6,223 nt of DNA from Melioribacter roseus (GCA_020724325.1 DYHC01000124.1:1-6223); one strand, 5' to 3'; positions 1 to 5,757 are shown, counted from the first letter of the stretch. The notes: generated by a model from the sequence alone, not told the origin. Program-made: numbers and translations.

Positions 1-1044
1 ATCTTTCTGAATAAGGTTAATTGTACATCCGCCAAAACCCCCGCCCATCATCCTAGAACCGAATACTCCCGGCTGCATTGCCGCTGTGTCTACAAGAAAA
101 TCAAGTTCTTTACAACTTACTTCGTATAAATCCTTTAGTCCGGCATGAGTACCATACATTCTGCTTCCGAAAGAATTAAAATCATTTCTATCAAGGTCTT
201 CGCAAGCTTTTATTAATCTTTCATTCTCTTCAACAACATATTTGCATCTTTTATATACAGTTGCAGATAAATCTTTTTTACGATTTTCTATCAAATCAAT
301 ATCAGCATCGCGCAGACTTTTAATCTGCGGATTAATGTTTTGAAGCAATTTAACTCCTTCTTCGCATTCTGCTCTTCTCTTATTATATTCCGAAGAGGCA
401 AGTGAATGACTAACCATTGTATTGCATAGAACTATTCCCAAATCATCTCTATCAAATGGATGATATTCATACTCAAGAGAACGGCAGTCAATTCTTAATA
501 CTCTATTAGCAGCGCCGAAGATATTAGTAAATTGATCCATAATGCCGCATTTAACTCCAACAAATTCGTTCTCTGCGCGCTGAGCTAATTTTACCAATTC
601 AAGTTTTTCAATACTCAGGTTAAAGATATGATTGAGAGAAAAAGCTAATCCCGATTCAATTGCTGCAGATGATGAAAGTCCCGCTCCAATAGGAATATCG
701 CCGCCAAATACGCAGTTAAATCCTTTTATTTGGCGCCCCAACTTTTGTATTTGGTCAACAACACCAAGAAGATAATTCGCCCAGTTTTTTTCTTGATGCT
801 CGATGTTTGATACTTGATTCTGGATACTATCATTCAAATCAATTGCGTGTATGTAACATATATCATCGTCTCTCGGTGAAATTGCAAAATAGATTGCTTT
901 ATCAATTGCAGCCGGGAGGACAAACCCCATATTATAATCTGTGTGCTCGCCAATTAAATTGATCCTTCCGGGCGAGCGGACTATTAGAGGAGATTCATCA
1001 AATAATTCTCCAAACTTTAGATAAACTTTTTCTATTATGCTCAT
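1..1044 (-). CDS. galK: Galactokinase (GHMP kinase family), C-terminus beyond window edge
   Basis: Galactokinase phosphorylates alpha-D-galactose at C1 with ATP, the entry step of the cytoplasmic Leloir pathway. The reading frame is open for 348 codons from the ATG at 1044 down to base 1; the family is usually near 380-390 residues, so roughly 35-40 C-terminal residues lie outside the window. All three family signatures are visible. The N-terminal galactokinase motif is SPGRINLIGEHTDYNMG at residues 24-40 (R27 is the likely transition-state arginine). The ATP-binding glycine/serine loop is PIGAGLSSSAA at 118-128. The third motif is GGGFGGCTI around 334-342. D170 in CGIMDQF is the expected catalytic base. 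It begins 32 bases after the xdhC-like stop on the same strand, so co-transcription is possible but not proven. No clear Shine-Dalgarno precedes it. The sugar role does not obviously match the molybdenum/nitrogen genes upstream. Confidence 0.96.
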   Translation of the reverse strand, partial: MSIIEKVYLKFGELFDESPLIVRSPGRINLIGEHTDYNMGFVLPAAIDKAIYFAISPRDDDICYIHAIDLNDSIQNQVSNIEHQEKNWANYLLGVVDQIQKLGRQIKGFNCVFGGDIPIGAGLSSSAAIESGLAFSLNHIFNLSIEKLELVKLAQRAENEFVGVKCGIMDQFTNIFGAANRVLRIDCRSLEYEYHPFDRDDLGIVLCNTMVSHSLASSEYNKRRAECEEGVKLLQNINPQIKSLRDADIDLIENRKKDLSATVYKRCKYVVEENERLIKACEDLDRNDFNSFGSRMYGTHAGLKDLYEVSCKELDFLVDTAAMQPGVFGSRMMGGGFGGCTINLIQKD

Positions 1045-1076
1045 AAACTAACACTCTTGTATTAATCTGCCAATTG

Positions 1077-2036
1077 TTACACGTTTTTCACTTTGATTAT
1101 TTGTGCAGCAATGCTTACAGCAATTTCTTCAACAGTATTACTATTTATCTCTATTCCAATCGGTCCATTAACCTTTTTAAGAAGCGGGCTTTTAATTCCC
1201 TCCTTTTTCAGTTCGCCAAATAACCTTTTTAATTTACCTTCACTACCCATCAGCCCGATATACTTTAGTTTTTTCTTAATTATCTGTTTAAGCGCTATCT
1301 TATCAGTCGGAAGTGCCGATGTTACAATTGCGGCATAAGAATAATTCCCCTCCTCTATATAATTGCCGACTTCTTCAAATGGAGTAATTATTATCTCATC
1401 TGCCGATCTGTTTTCGTTTATTGTTTGAACATCTGCACGGTTATCAAACACTACTACATGAAATCCAAGCAATTCCATTTGATTTGAAAGTGCAAGTCCT
1501 ACATGACCACCGCCTATAATATAAATTGTGTTTTTTACGCCAATGTTTTCTTCATACTTCCATTCGTTTTCAGAATTGAAAGTATAAGAAATATGTTCAT
1601 GGTTCTTAGAATTCTTACTGACTGCCAAACCTTCCGGTGATAGAACTAATATGGACGGCTCTTTATTTTCGAAGGAATTTATAATTGATTCAACTTCTTT
1701 AAGATCGTTTTTGCAAAGAGATAAAGTAAAATTTGTTTGTGTGCCCTGGCAAACGAGTCCCGACTGTAATTTTTTTACTTTTTTACTATGATACAATTTG
1801 CGGTGTAAATTAATTTTTAGTTTTGATACTAATAAACGGTTGCATTCATTAATAAGATTAAATTCCATTTCGCCGCCGCCAATAGTTCCCAAATGTTTAT
1901 TGTCTTCGCCTACTACAATTTTGAATCCGGCTTTCCCGGGCGAACTACCTTTCGATTCCAGAACCGTAGTAAGAATAACTTTCTTATTTCTTTTAAGATT
2001 TTCTCTAATAAACTCCCACAACTTTAGATCTTTCAT
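1077..2036 (-). CDS. xdhC: XdhC/CoxI-family molybdenum hydroxylase maturation protein
   Basis: 319 residues. Proteins of this family bind molybdenum cofactor, help sulfurate it and deliver it to xanthine dehydrogenase-type hydroxylases in the cytoplasm. The N-terminal domain has SKGSSPGKAG at 28-37, GTIGGGEMEF at 50-59 and SGLVCQGTQTN at 92-102, the position where relatives carry a Cys-Gly-Gly-type segment. The C-terminal Rossmann domain opens with YIIGGGHVGLAL (GGGHVG at 175-180), continues with an acidic strand end FDNRADV (198-203), then YIGLMGSEGK (259-268). It closes with the family ending GPIGIEINSNTVEEIAVSIAAQ (from 291). The start overlaps the stop of the mocA-like gene as ATGA, and an AGAAGG Shine-Dalgarno lies 9 bases upstream. 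Direct coupling to a MocA-like gene fits the cofactor role. The client enzyme is not in the window, so xanthine dehydrogenase as partner is inferred. Confidence 0.9.
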   Translation of the reverse strand: MKDLKLWEFIRENLKRNKKVILTTVLESKGSSPGKAGFKIVVGEDNKHLGTIGGGEMEFNLINECNRLLVSKLKINLHRKLYHSKKVKKLQSGLVCQGTQTNFTLSLCKNDLKEVESIINSFENKEPSILVLSPEGLAVSKNSKNHEHISYTFNSENEWKYEENIGVKNTIYIIGGGHVGLALSNQMELLGFHVVVFDNRADVQTINENRSADEIIITPFEEVGNYIEEGNYSYAAIVTSALPTDKIALKQIIKKKLKYIGLMGSEGKLKRLFGELKKEGIKSPLLKKVNGPIGIEINSNTVEEIAVSIAAQIIKVKNV

Positions 2037-2626
2037 AAATTATTTCCTTCTCTTAATAATAACCTTTCAAAATCCTCGGGCTTATCAACGTCATCAAGAA
2101 TCTGGGGATAATTACAATCCCATATTAGTTTACGTATTTGATTTCTTGTGCTTACGTTTCTCAAAGATCCATTGTCGCCTTCATTCAATATTAATGGATA
2201 AAGCGATTTTGAAAAAAGAATTGGATGACCTTTAGCAGAATTGTAAGCAGGTTGAATCCAATTATAATTTTCGTTCGTCTGATTTACAAATTCACTATAA
2301 AAGCTATGTGGTAACGACGGTTGATCTGCGAAGTGATAAATTATCCAATCAGAGTTTAGCAGTTCTATCACTCCCTTTTTAAGCGATGTGAACATTCCTT
2401 TTGAATAATTCTCATTATACACAAAATTAATCCTGACAGATTTCTCAATAACATTTTCTAATGCTGCCGACTTGTAGCCGGTAACAATCAGAATATCATC
2501 GCAAACGCTCAATAATTTCTCTGTAATCAATTGAATAAAAGTGCGGTCTTTAATTTTGAGGATTGGTTTAAAAGAATTCATTCTGCCGGAGAACCCGGCT
2601 GCAATGATAAGTCCGCTTATTCTCAT
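2033..2626 (-). CDS. mocA: MocA-type molybdopterin nucleotidyltransferase (MobA-like NTP transferase)
   Basis: 197 residues, the usual size for this family. MocA transfers CMP from CTP to molybdopterin, making the dinucleotide cofactor used by xanthine dehydrogenase and aldehyde oxidoreductase-type enzymes. Visible motifs: the N-terminal nucleotide-binding signature IIAAGFSGRM..FK at residues 7-20, SKGMFTSLKKG at 75-85, FADQP at 99-103 (D101 a likely metal ligand), AKGHPILFS at 131-139, EGDNGSLRNV at 149-158 and DDVDKPEDF at 178-186. The AAG (rather than AGG) in the first motif favours MocA over the GTP-using MobA; nucleotide choice is otherwise not tested. The ATG overlaps the stop of the PLP enzyme gene (ATGA, 2623-2626), and its own stop overlaps the xdhC-like start, so three genes form one tight transcription unit. 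E. coli has the homologue ygfJ (mocA) in its ygeW-xdh region. Confidence 0.88.
   Translation of the reverse strand: MRISGLIIAAGFSGRMNSFKPILKIKDRTFIQLITEKLLSVCDDILIVTGYKSAALENVIEKSVRINFVYNENYSKGMFTSLKKGVIELLNSDWIIYHFADQPSLPHSFYSEFVNQTNENYNWIQPAYNSAKGHPILFSKSLYPLILNEGDNGSLRNVSTRNQIRKLIWDCNYPQILDDVDKPEDFERLLLREGNNL
2046..2051 (-). promoter_or_regulatory. Shine-Dalgarno of the xdhC-like gene
   Basis: On the minus strand AGAAGG lies 9 bases before the ATG at 2036, inside the last codons of the mocA-like gene. It supports this start and independent re-initiation as well as coupling through the ATGA overlap. Confidence 0.6.
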
Positions 2627-3873
2627 TTTCTTTGAAATAGTTCTTTGATCTGACTTATAGAATTAATCACAGGTTTTTTATTCCAGCGGTTTAATGCGTT
2701 AGTATCTTTTAATCCACTTCCCGTCATCATTAACAGAACCTTCGACTTGCTTAATAATTTATCTGTTTGAATAAGTTTTTTATAAGCAGCATAAGTAGCT
2801 GCACCGGTTGGTTCCACCAAAATTCCTGTTAAAGCAGAAATATTTTTTTGTGCATCAAGAATTTCTGTATCAGTTACAGAGATCGCTGCTCCGTCGGATC
2901 TTTTAATTGCATCGGCAGCCATGTAAAGATTTCTTGGCGCAGAAGCGCAAATACTATCGGCTATAGTAGAAGCATTTCTAAACTCAAACTTACCTTTTTC
3001 AATATATCGAACCAGAGCATTACTTCCTTCCGCTTGAACGCCAATAAGACGCGGATACTTTTTAATCCAGCCGAGTTTTTTTTGATCGTAAAACCCTTTG
3101 AATAAACCGGATATAATCACACCATCGCCGACGGGTATAAAAATGTAATCCGGTAACTTCCCTTTCAATTGAATAAACATATCAAACGCAGCAGATTTTT
3201 TACCTTCAATTGTAAGTGGATTGTATGCGGTACTTCTATTATAAATATTTTCTGCTGAGGATATTTCCAGACAAAGGTCGAATGCTTCATCATAACTTCC
3301 ATCTACCAGGTAAATATTTGCACCAAAGGATTGGATTTGGATCCGTTTAGAATCCGGAATTGATGAAGGAACAAAAATGTGCGATTTTAAACCCAGGCGC
3401 GCACAAATTCCGGCAAGAGATGAACCGGCATTTCCAGTTGATGCTGCAGATATTTCGCCTATACCAAATTCCAGCGCTTTTATTGCTATAAGTGAACTGG
3501 CTCGGTCCTTATATGATAATGTTGGGTTACGTGTGTCGTCAAAAAAAAGAAGCTCGCTTCCATCTACATTAAATTGAACAATAGGTTTGTTATTTAGCTG
3601 CAATCGTTCTAGAACTGTTTTATCCGGGTATTTATTTACCGGCCAAAGATATGGATAGAGCCAGAACTTTCCCGGCTGATGTTTGAAAAACCTTTCCTTT
3701 GAATATTTTTTCTTTATCTTCTTATAATCATATTCAACAGTCATTACACCTTTCAACGGAGTATTTTTTTCTGCTTTGCCGCACCGTGGACACAGGTAAA
3801 TAAGATTATCTTCAATTTCTGTTGAGGAGAATCTCATGCCGCAGTCGAAACATTTGTACAAGTAATTATTCAT
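2623..3873 (-). CDS. Threonine synthase-like PLP enzyme with N-terminal zinc ribbon
   Basis: 416 residues from the ATG at 3873. A GTG four codons earlier (3885) is in frame but lies inside the duplicated hairpin element, so I prefer the ATG. An N-terminal rubredoxin-like zinc ribbon has CFDCG (C8, C11) and CPRCG (C28, C31). The fold-type II PLP core follows: NPTLSYKDRAS with Schiff-base lysine K122, STGNAGSS at 145-152, the phosphate-binding loop PVGDG at 247-251 and the C-terminal MMTGSGLKDTN segment. Threonine synthase converts O-phosphohomoserine to threonine and is the closest family by motif. The neighbours are not threonine biosynthesis genes: a YgeW-like carbamoyltransferase lies upstream and mocA/xdhC lie downstream with a 4-base overlap. 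I therefore infer a catabolic lyase role similar in position to YgeX (2,3-diaminopropionate ammonia-lyase); YgeX itself lacks this zinc ribbon. The substrate is unknown. Confidence 0.85.
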   Translation of the reverse strand: MNNYLYKCFDCGMRFSSTEIEDNLIYLCPRCGKAEKNTPLKGVMTVEYDYKKIKKKYSKERFFKHQPGKFWLYPYLWPVNKYPDKTVLERLQLNNKPIVQFNVDGSELLFFDDTRNPTLSYKDRASSLIAIKALEFGIGEISAASTGNAGSSLAGICARLGLKSHIFVPSSIPDSKRIQIQSFGANIYLVDGSYDEAFDLCLEISSAENIYNRSTAYNPLTIEGKKSAAFDMFIQLKGKLPDYIFIPVGDGVIISGLFKGFYDQKKLGWIKKYPRLIGVQAEGSNALVRYIEKGKFEFRNASTIADSICASAPRNLYMAADAIKRSDGAAISVTDTEILDAQKNISALTGILVEPTGAATYAAYKKLIQTDKLLSKSKVLLMMTGSGLKDTNALNRWNKKPVINSISQIKELFQRK

Positions 3874-3877
3874 AATT

Positions 3878-3955
3878 AATAGCACGCAGATTATTATGAT
3901 GATTATGATCTATCATGATAAATCATAAATGATCATTACTATCTGCGTTCCATAG
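3878..3955. repeat. Short non-coding inverted-repeat element, copy A (MITE-like)
   Basis: A 78-bp segment with complementary ends: ACGCAGAT at 3884-3891 pairs with ATCTGCGT at 3941-3948, and the inside is made of ATGAT/ATCAT blocks that can extend the stem. The first 23 bases (3878-3900) match the terminal repeat of the GxxExxY element at 5111-5133 at 20 of 23 positions; the other end matches less well (about 17 of 22). It has no gene, so it looks like a non-autonomous relative of that element. The hairpin lies directly upstream of the PLP enzyme start codon and could influence its translation. Confidence 0.7.
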
Positions 3956-3997
3956 TTGTTTTACGCAGTCGAAACATTTGTATAAGTAATTATTCAT
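3923..3997 (-). other. 24-codon upstream reading frame made by the duplication
   Basis: Copy B preserves the start region of the PLP enzyme. From the ATG at 3997 it reads MNNYLYKCFDC, identical to residues 1-11 of the PLP enzyme, then runs through the relict carbamoyltransferase end and stops at TGA (3923-3925) inside hairpin A. The sequence context before its start codon is nearly the same as that before the true start, so a ribosome should use both about equally. It may be translated as a leader peptide or be an inert by-product; nothing in the sequence proves function. Confidence 0.35.
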
Positions 3998-4001
3998 AAT
4001 T

Positions 4002-4080
4002 AATAGCACACAGATTATTATGATGATTATGATCTATCATAATAAATCATAAATGATCATAACTATCTGCGTTCCAATAG
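4002..4080. repeat. Short non-coding inverted-repeat element, copy B (MITE-like)
   Basis: Second copy of the hairpin, carried by the tandem duplication. Its stem is ACACAGAT (4008-4015) against ATCTGCGT (4065-4072). The single change is an A-C mismatch in plus-strand RNA but a G-U wobble in the minus-strand transcript. AATAG occurs on both sides in the same orientation (4002-4006 and 4076-4080), a possible 5-bp target duplication, though AATAG is also the outer end of the related long element. It ends 5 bases downstream of the carbamoyltransferase stop codon. Confidence 0.68.
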
Positions 4081-4085
4081 TTGTC

Positions 4086-5096
4086 TTACATTGTTAATCC
4101 CATAATTGCTTTTGCTGTATGAAGCCGATTTTCCGCTTCATCAAATACTATAGAAATCTTTGGATTATCTAGGATTTCGTCAGTTACTTCATTGCCTCTA
4201 TCAGCGGGAAGTGCATGCATTAACTTTACATTTTTATCTGCAAGTTTAATTCTGCGGTTATCACAAATCCAATCTTTATACTTCTCCAAATTGGTTTTCA
4301 TTTCACGTTTACATTCATCTTCATGGGATAGATAATATTCCTCATCATAAAACCCAAATCCGCCCCAATTTTTTGGAACAACAATTTGTGCACCTTCAAA
4401 CGCTTCATCCATATCATTTGTAAACTTAATACTTCCACCGCCTTCTTTTGCATTTTGCATTGCTTTATCAACAATATTTTTGCTTAGCGGGAATTCTTTC
4501 GGATGAGCAACCGTAACGTCAATTCCGTATCTAGGAAATAATAGAATTTGTGTCTGTGGAACGCTTAACGGTTTTGAGTGTGTTGCCGCATATGCCCAAG
4601 ATACTGTCGCCTTTAATCCATTTGTGTTTCTGCCGAGATGTTCAAAGATTGTCATCAAGTCTGCTAGTCCCTGAAATGGATGATATACATCATCTTGAAG
4701 TGACATTACTGGCTTTCTCGAATTTGCTGCGAGTTCATTCAAATATTTATTTCCGATTCCGTAAAAGCAGTTTCGACATGCTATACCGTGACCCATTCTG
4801 CTTAGAATAATTGCAGTGTCTTTAGCAACTTCACCGTGTGTTATCTGCATTTTATCGGGTGTTAGGTCGTGTGCGTGTCCGCCAAGCTGTGTCATTCCGG
4901 CTTCCATGGAATTTCGCGTGCGGGTTGACTGTTCAAAGAACATCATAAATAATGTTTTATGAGGAAGCCAGAGTGTCGGTTCCTCAGCATAAAATTTTTT
5001 CTTCAGGTCGAATGATGTTGCAAAAACAATATCGAGTTCTTCTTTCGTCCAGTCATCTTCTGTTAAAAAGTGTTTGCCTTTGAATTGAGTGTTCAT
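4086..5096 (-). CDS. YgeW-like (knotted-type) carbamoyltransferase
   Basis: 336 residues. Aspartate/ornithine carbamoyltransferase superfamily: moves the carbamoyl group between carbamoyl phosphate and an amino or amide group. The carbamoyl-phosphate motif STRTR is at 57-61, HPFQGLADL at 139-147, HALPADRG at 294-301 and FDEAENRLH at 318-326. The middle follows E. coli YgeW as I recall it: QITHGE (84-89), WAYAATHSKPLSVPQ (167-181), GIDVTVAHP (191-199), NAKEGGGS (215-222), MDEAFEGAQIVVPKNW (229-244). The LSVPQ loop is typical of the knotted group rather than classical ornithine transcarbamylase. Odd points: it is about 60 residues shorter than YgeW (396); its last 40 residues resemble ordinary ornithine transcarbamylase; and the usual Cys of HCLP is Ala. 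In catabolic settings such enzymes may run in reverse to yield carbamoyl phosphate. The substrate is unknown, and annotation as argF would be unsafe. An AGGAGA ribosome site lies upstream. Confidence 0.87.
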   Translation of the reverse strand: MNTQFKGKHFLTEDDWTKEELDIVFATSFDLKKKFYAEEPTLWLPHKTLFMMFFEQSTRTRNSMEAGMTQLGGHAHDLTPDKMQITHGEVAKDTAIILSRMGHGIACRNCFYGIGNKYLNELAANSRKPVMSLQDDVYHPFQGLADLMTIFEHLGRNTNGLKATVSWAYAATHSKPLSVPQTQILLFPRYGIDVTVAHPKEFPLSKNIVDKAMQNAKEGGGSIKFTNDMDEAFEGAQIVVPKNWGGFGFYDEEYYLSHEDECKREMKTNLEKYKDWICDNRRIKLADKNVKLMHALPADRGNEVTDEILDNPKISIVFDEAENRLHTAKAIMGLTM

Positions 5097-5100
5097 AAAT

Positions 5101-5106
5101 TCTCCT
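5101..5106 (-). promoter_or_regulatory. Strong Shine-Dalgarno of the carbamoyltransferase
   Basis: AGGAGA on the minus strand, 4 bases before the ATG at 5096, fixes that start. It is the strongest ribosome site in the window. The inverted-repeat element ends only 4 bases further upstream (5111), so any original promoter beyond that point has been displaced by the element. Confidence 0.75.
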
Positions 5107-5110
5107 AAGT

Positions 5111-5133
5111 AATAGAACGCTGATTTTTATGAT
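5111..5133 (+). repeat. Left terminal inverted repeat of the GxxExxY element
   Basis: 23 bases starting AATAGAACGC, perfectly complementary to 5559-5581 and 20/23 identical to the end of the short element at 3878-3900. Confidence 0.9.
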
Positions 5134-5135
5134 AG

Positions 5136-5531
5136 TTATGATTTTTTATGATCTTTTGTTAAAACCTTTCGTTTTAATTGAGGTATCTTACCAAAGTTCA
5201 AAAGTAGTCCAACTTCTAAATCCGTTGCTTTAAGATAATTTACAAGTTGGCATTCGTGTTCTTCACATAAATTTTCTGCAGCTTTCAATTCTACAATTAC
5301 TAAATCATTTACTATAATATCCGCAAAGTATTCGCCGACATTTTCATTATCATAAAATACTTTTATAGGGCACTGATGCTTACACTGCAAGCCAAATTTC
5401 TTCAATTCAAGCATCATTGAGTTTTCATATACTTTCTCTAAAAATCCATAACCAAGTTTATTATAAACATTATAGAACGCTTTGATTACTTTATCAGTAA
5501 TATCAGAATGTATATAATGCTCGTTTGCCAT
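5136..5531 (-). CDS. GxxExxY family protein (PD-(D/E)XK nuclease-like)
   Basis: 131 residues, the usual size for the family. The naming motif is GFLEKVY at 29-35 (G29, E32, Y35). A PD-(D/E)XK-like core follows: D71 in FADIIV, then VELKA with E81 and K83, and a Q95-V-N-Y-type helix (ECQLVNYLKAT), ending in the conserved-looking VGLLLNFG. This pattern predicts a metal-dependent nuclease fold; activity and target are unknown for the family, to my knowledge. The last residues (KDHKKS) are encoded by the ATGAT/ATCAT repeat DNA next to the left terminal repeat, so gene and repeat have fused at that end. The gene is the only occupant of the inverted-repeat element and has no metabolic link to its neighbours. 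The start ATG at 5531 is preceded by A-rich sequence with only a weak AAGATAAAG ribosome-site candidate. Confidence 0.88.
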   Translation of the reverse strand: MANEHYIHSDITDKVIKAFYNVYNKLGYGFLEKVYENSMMLELKKFGLQCKHQCPIKVFYDNENVGEYFADIIVNDLVIVELKAAENLCEEHECQLVNYLKATDLEVGLLLNFGKIPQLKRKVLTKDHKKS

Positions 5532-5558
5532 ATTCTTTATCTTAATTGATCATAATCG

Positions 5559-5581
5559 ATCATAAAAATCAGCGTTCTATT
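5559..5581 (-). repeat. Right terminal inverted repeat of the GxxExxY element
   Basis: Exact reverse complement of 5111-5133. Read on the minus strand it lies 27 bases upstream of the GxxExxY start codon and supplies the TGA (5569-5571) that ends the YgeY-like remnant. Confidence 0.9.
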
Positions 5582-5754
5582 CTGTTTGTTAATTCCAATG
5601 GAAATAAAGAGTAAAACTTAGTCGCTTTCCAGCTTACTCCTTCAACATTCGGTAAAGAGATCTTGGCATCGCTATTATGTTTCCCTATTATTTCCTTCAG
5701 CTCTTTTACAACACTCTTTTTATTTTCACCAACAGTCATTCTTCTATCGATATG
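5569..5754 (-). pseudogene. Internal fragment of a YgeY/M20-type hydrolase gene
   Basis: On the minus strand the frame reads HIDRRMTVGENKKSVVKEL and later ISLPNVEGVSWKATKFYSLF, before ending ELTNRIER at a TGA lying inside the right terminal repeat of the GxxExxY element. The 'DRR(L/M)T.GE..e.v..el' segment is the start of the lid/dimerisation strand of M20 metallopeptidase-like hydrolases, and the wording is closest to E. coli YgeY as I recall it. About 60 codons remain of a protein that would need roughly 400. Upstream, an in-frame TAG at 5758-5760 and then repeat DNA replace the metal-binding half; downstream the C-terminal half is gone. It is a relic, and a short ORF from the ATG at 5739 (56 residues) is unlikely to be functional. 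It supports a former ygeY-ygeW-like operon here. The family call rests on memory of motifs. Confidence 0.5.
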
Positions 5755-5757
5755 GAG

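Larger units (their letters stand above)
3841..4089. repeat. Tandem duplication (124 + 125 bp) across a gene junction
   Basis: Copy A is 3841-3964 and copy B is 3965-4089, directly adjacent. By eye they differ by five substitutions and one single-base indel, so about 95% identical. Each copy runs from the codons for CFDC of the PLP enzyme, through its start codon and the intergenic hairpin, to the stop codon of the carbamoyltransferase. Copy A holds the functional start of the PLP gene and a relict of the carbamoyltransferase stop. Copy B holds the functional carbamoyltransferase stop and a relict PLP gene start. The duplication stretches the gap between the two genes to 212 bases and doubles the hairpin. 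Confidence 0.93.
5111..5581. mobile_element. Candidate single-gene element with 23-bp perfect terminal inverted repeats
   Basis: The left arm 5111-5133 begins AATAGAACGCTGAT, and the right arm 5559-5581 is its exact reverse complement over all 23 bases. Further ATGAT-type similarity continues inward with a small gap. The arms enclose one gene, the GxxExxY protein, with little spare DNA (471 bp in all). On its right the element abuts a truncated YgeY-like gene; on its left it abuts the ribosome site of the carbamoyltransferase. No clear target-site duplication is visible: the outer flanks (CTAAGT and CTGTTTG) do not match. The repeated TATGAT blocks also resemble -10 promoter hexamers, without evident -35 partners. 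No transposase is encoded, so mobility is an inference from structure and from the short relatives at 3878-4080. Confidence 0.6.

Noticed and set aside
1093..1338. 81-codon hydrophobic plus-strand open frame
   Set aside because: It is the reverse of the XdhC C-terminal domain; the apparent membrane-like character comes from the opposite strand of Lys/Glu/Ile-rich codons.
1798..2235. 145-codon plus-strand open frame across the mocA/xdhC junction
   Set aside because: Antisense shadow of two well-supported genes, with low-complexity composition and no family resemblance.
3873..3885. GTG start four codons upstream for the PLP enzyme
   Set aside because: The GTG lies inside the hairpin element, adds four residues without family support and has no ribosome site; the ATG at 3873 is simpler.
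3841..4089. CRISPR array
   Set aside because: Only two directly adjacent copies of a long unit with no spacers; each contains gene ends and a hairpin, so it is a tandem duplication.
4086..5096. Plain biosynthetic ornithine carbamoyltransferase (argF)
   Set aside because: The core matches YgeW-type sequence, the HCLP cysteine is missing and no arginine genes are nearby.
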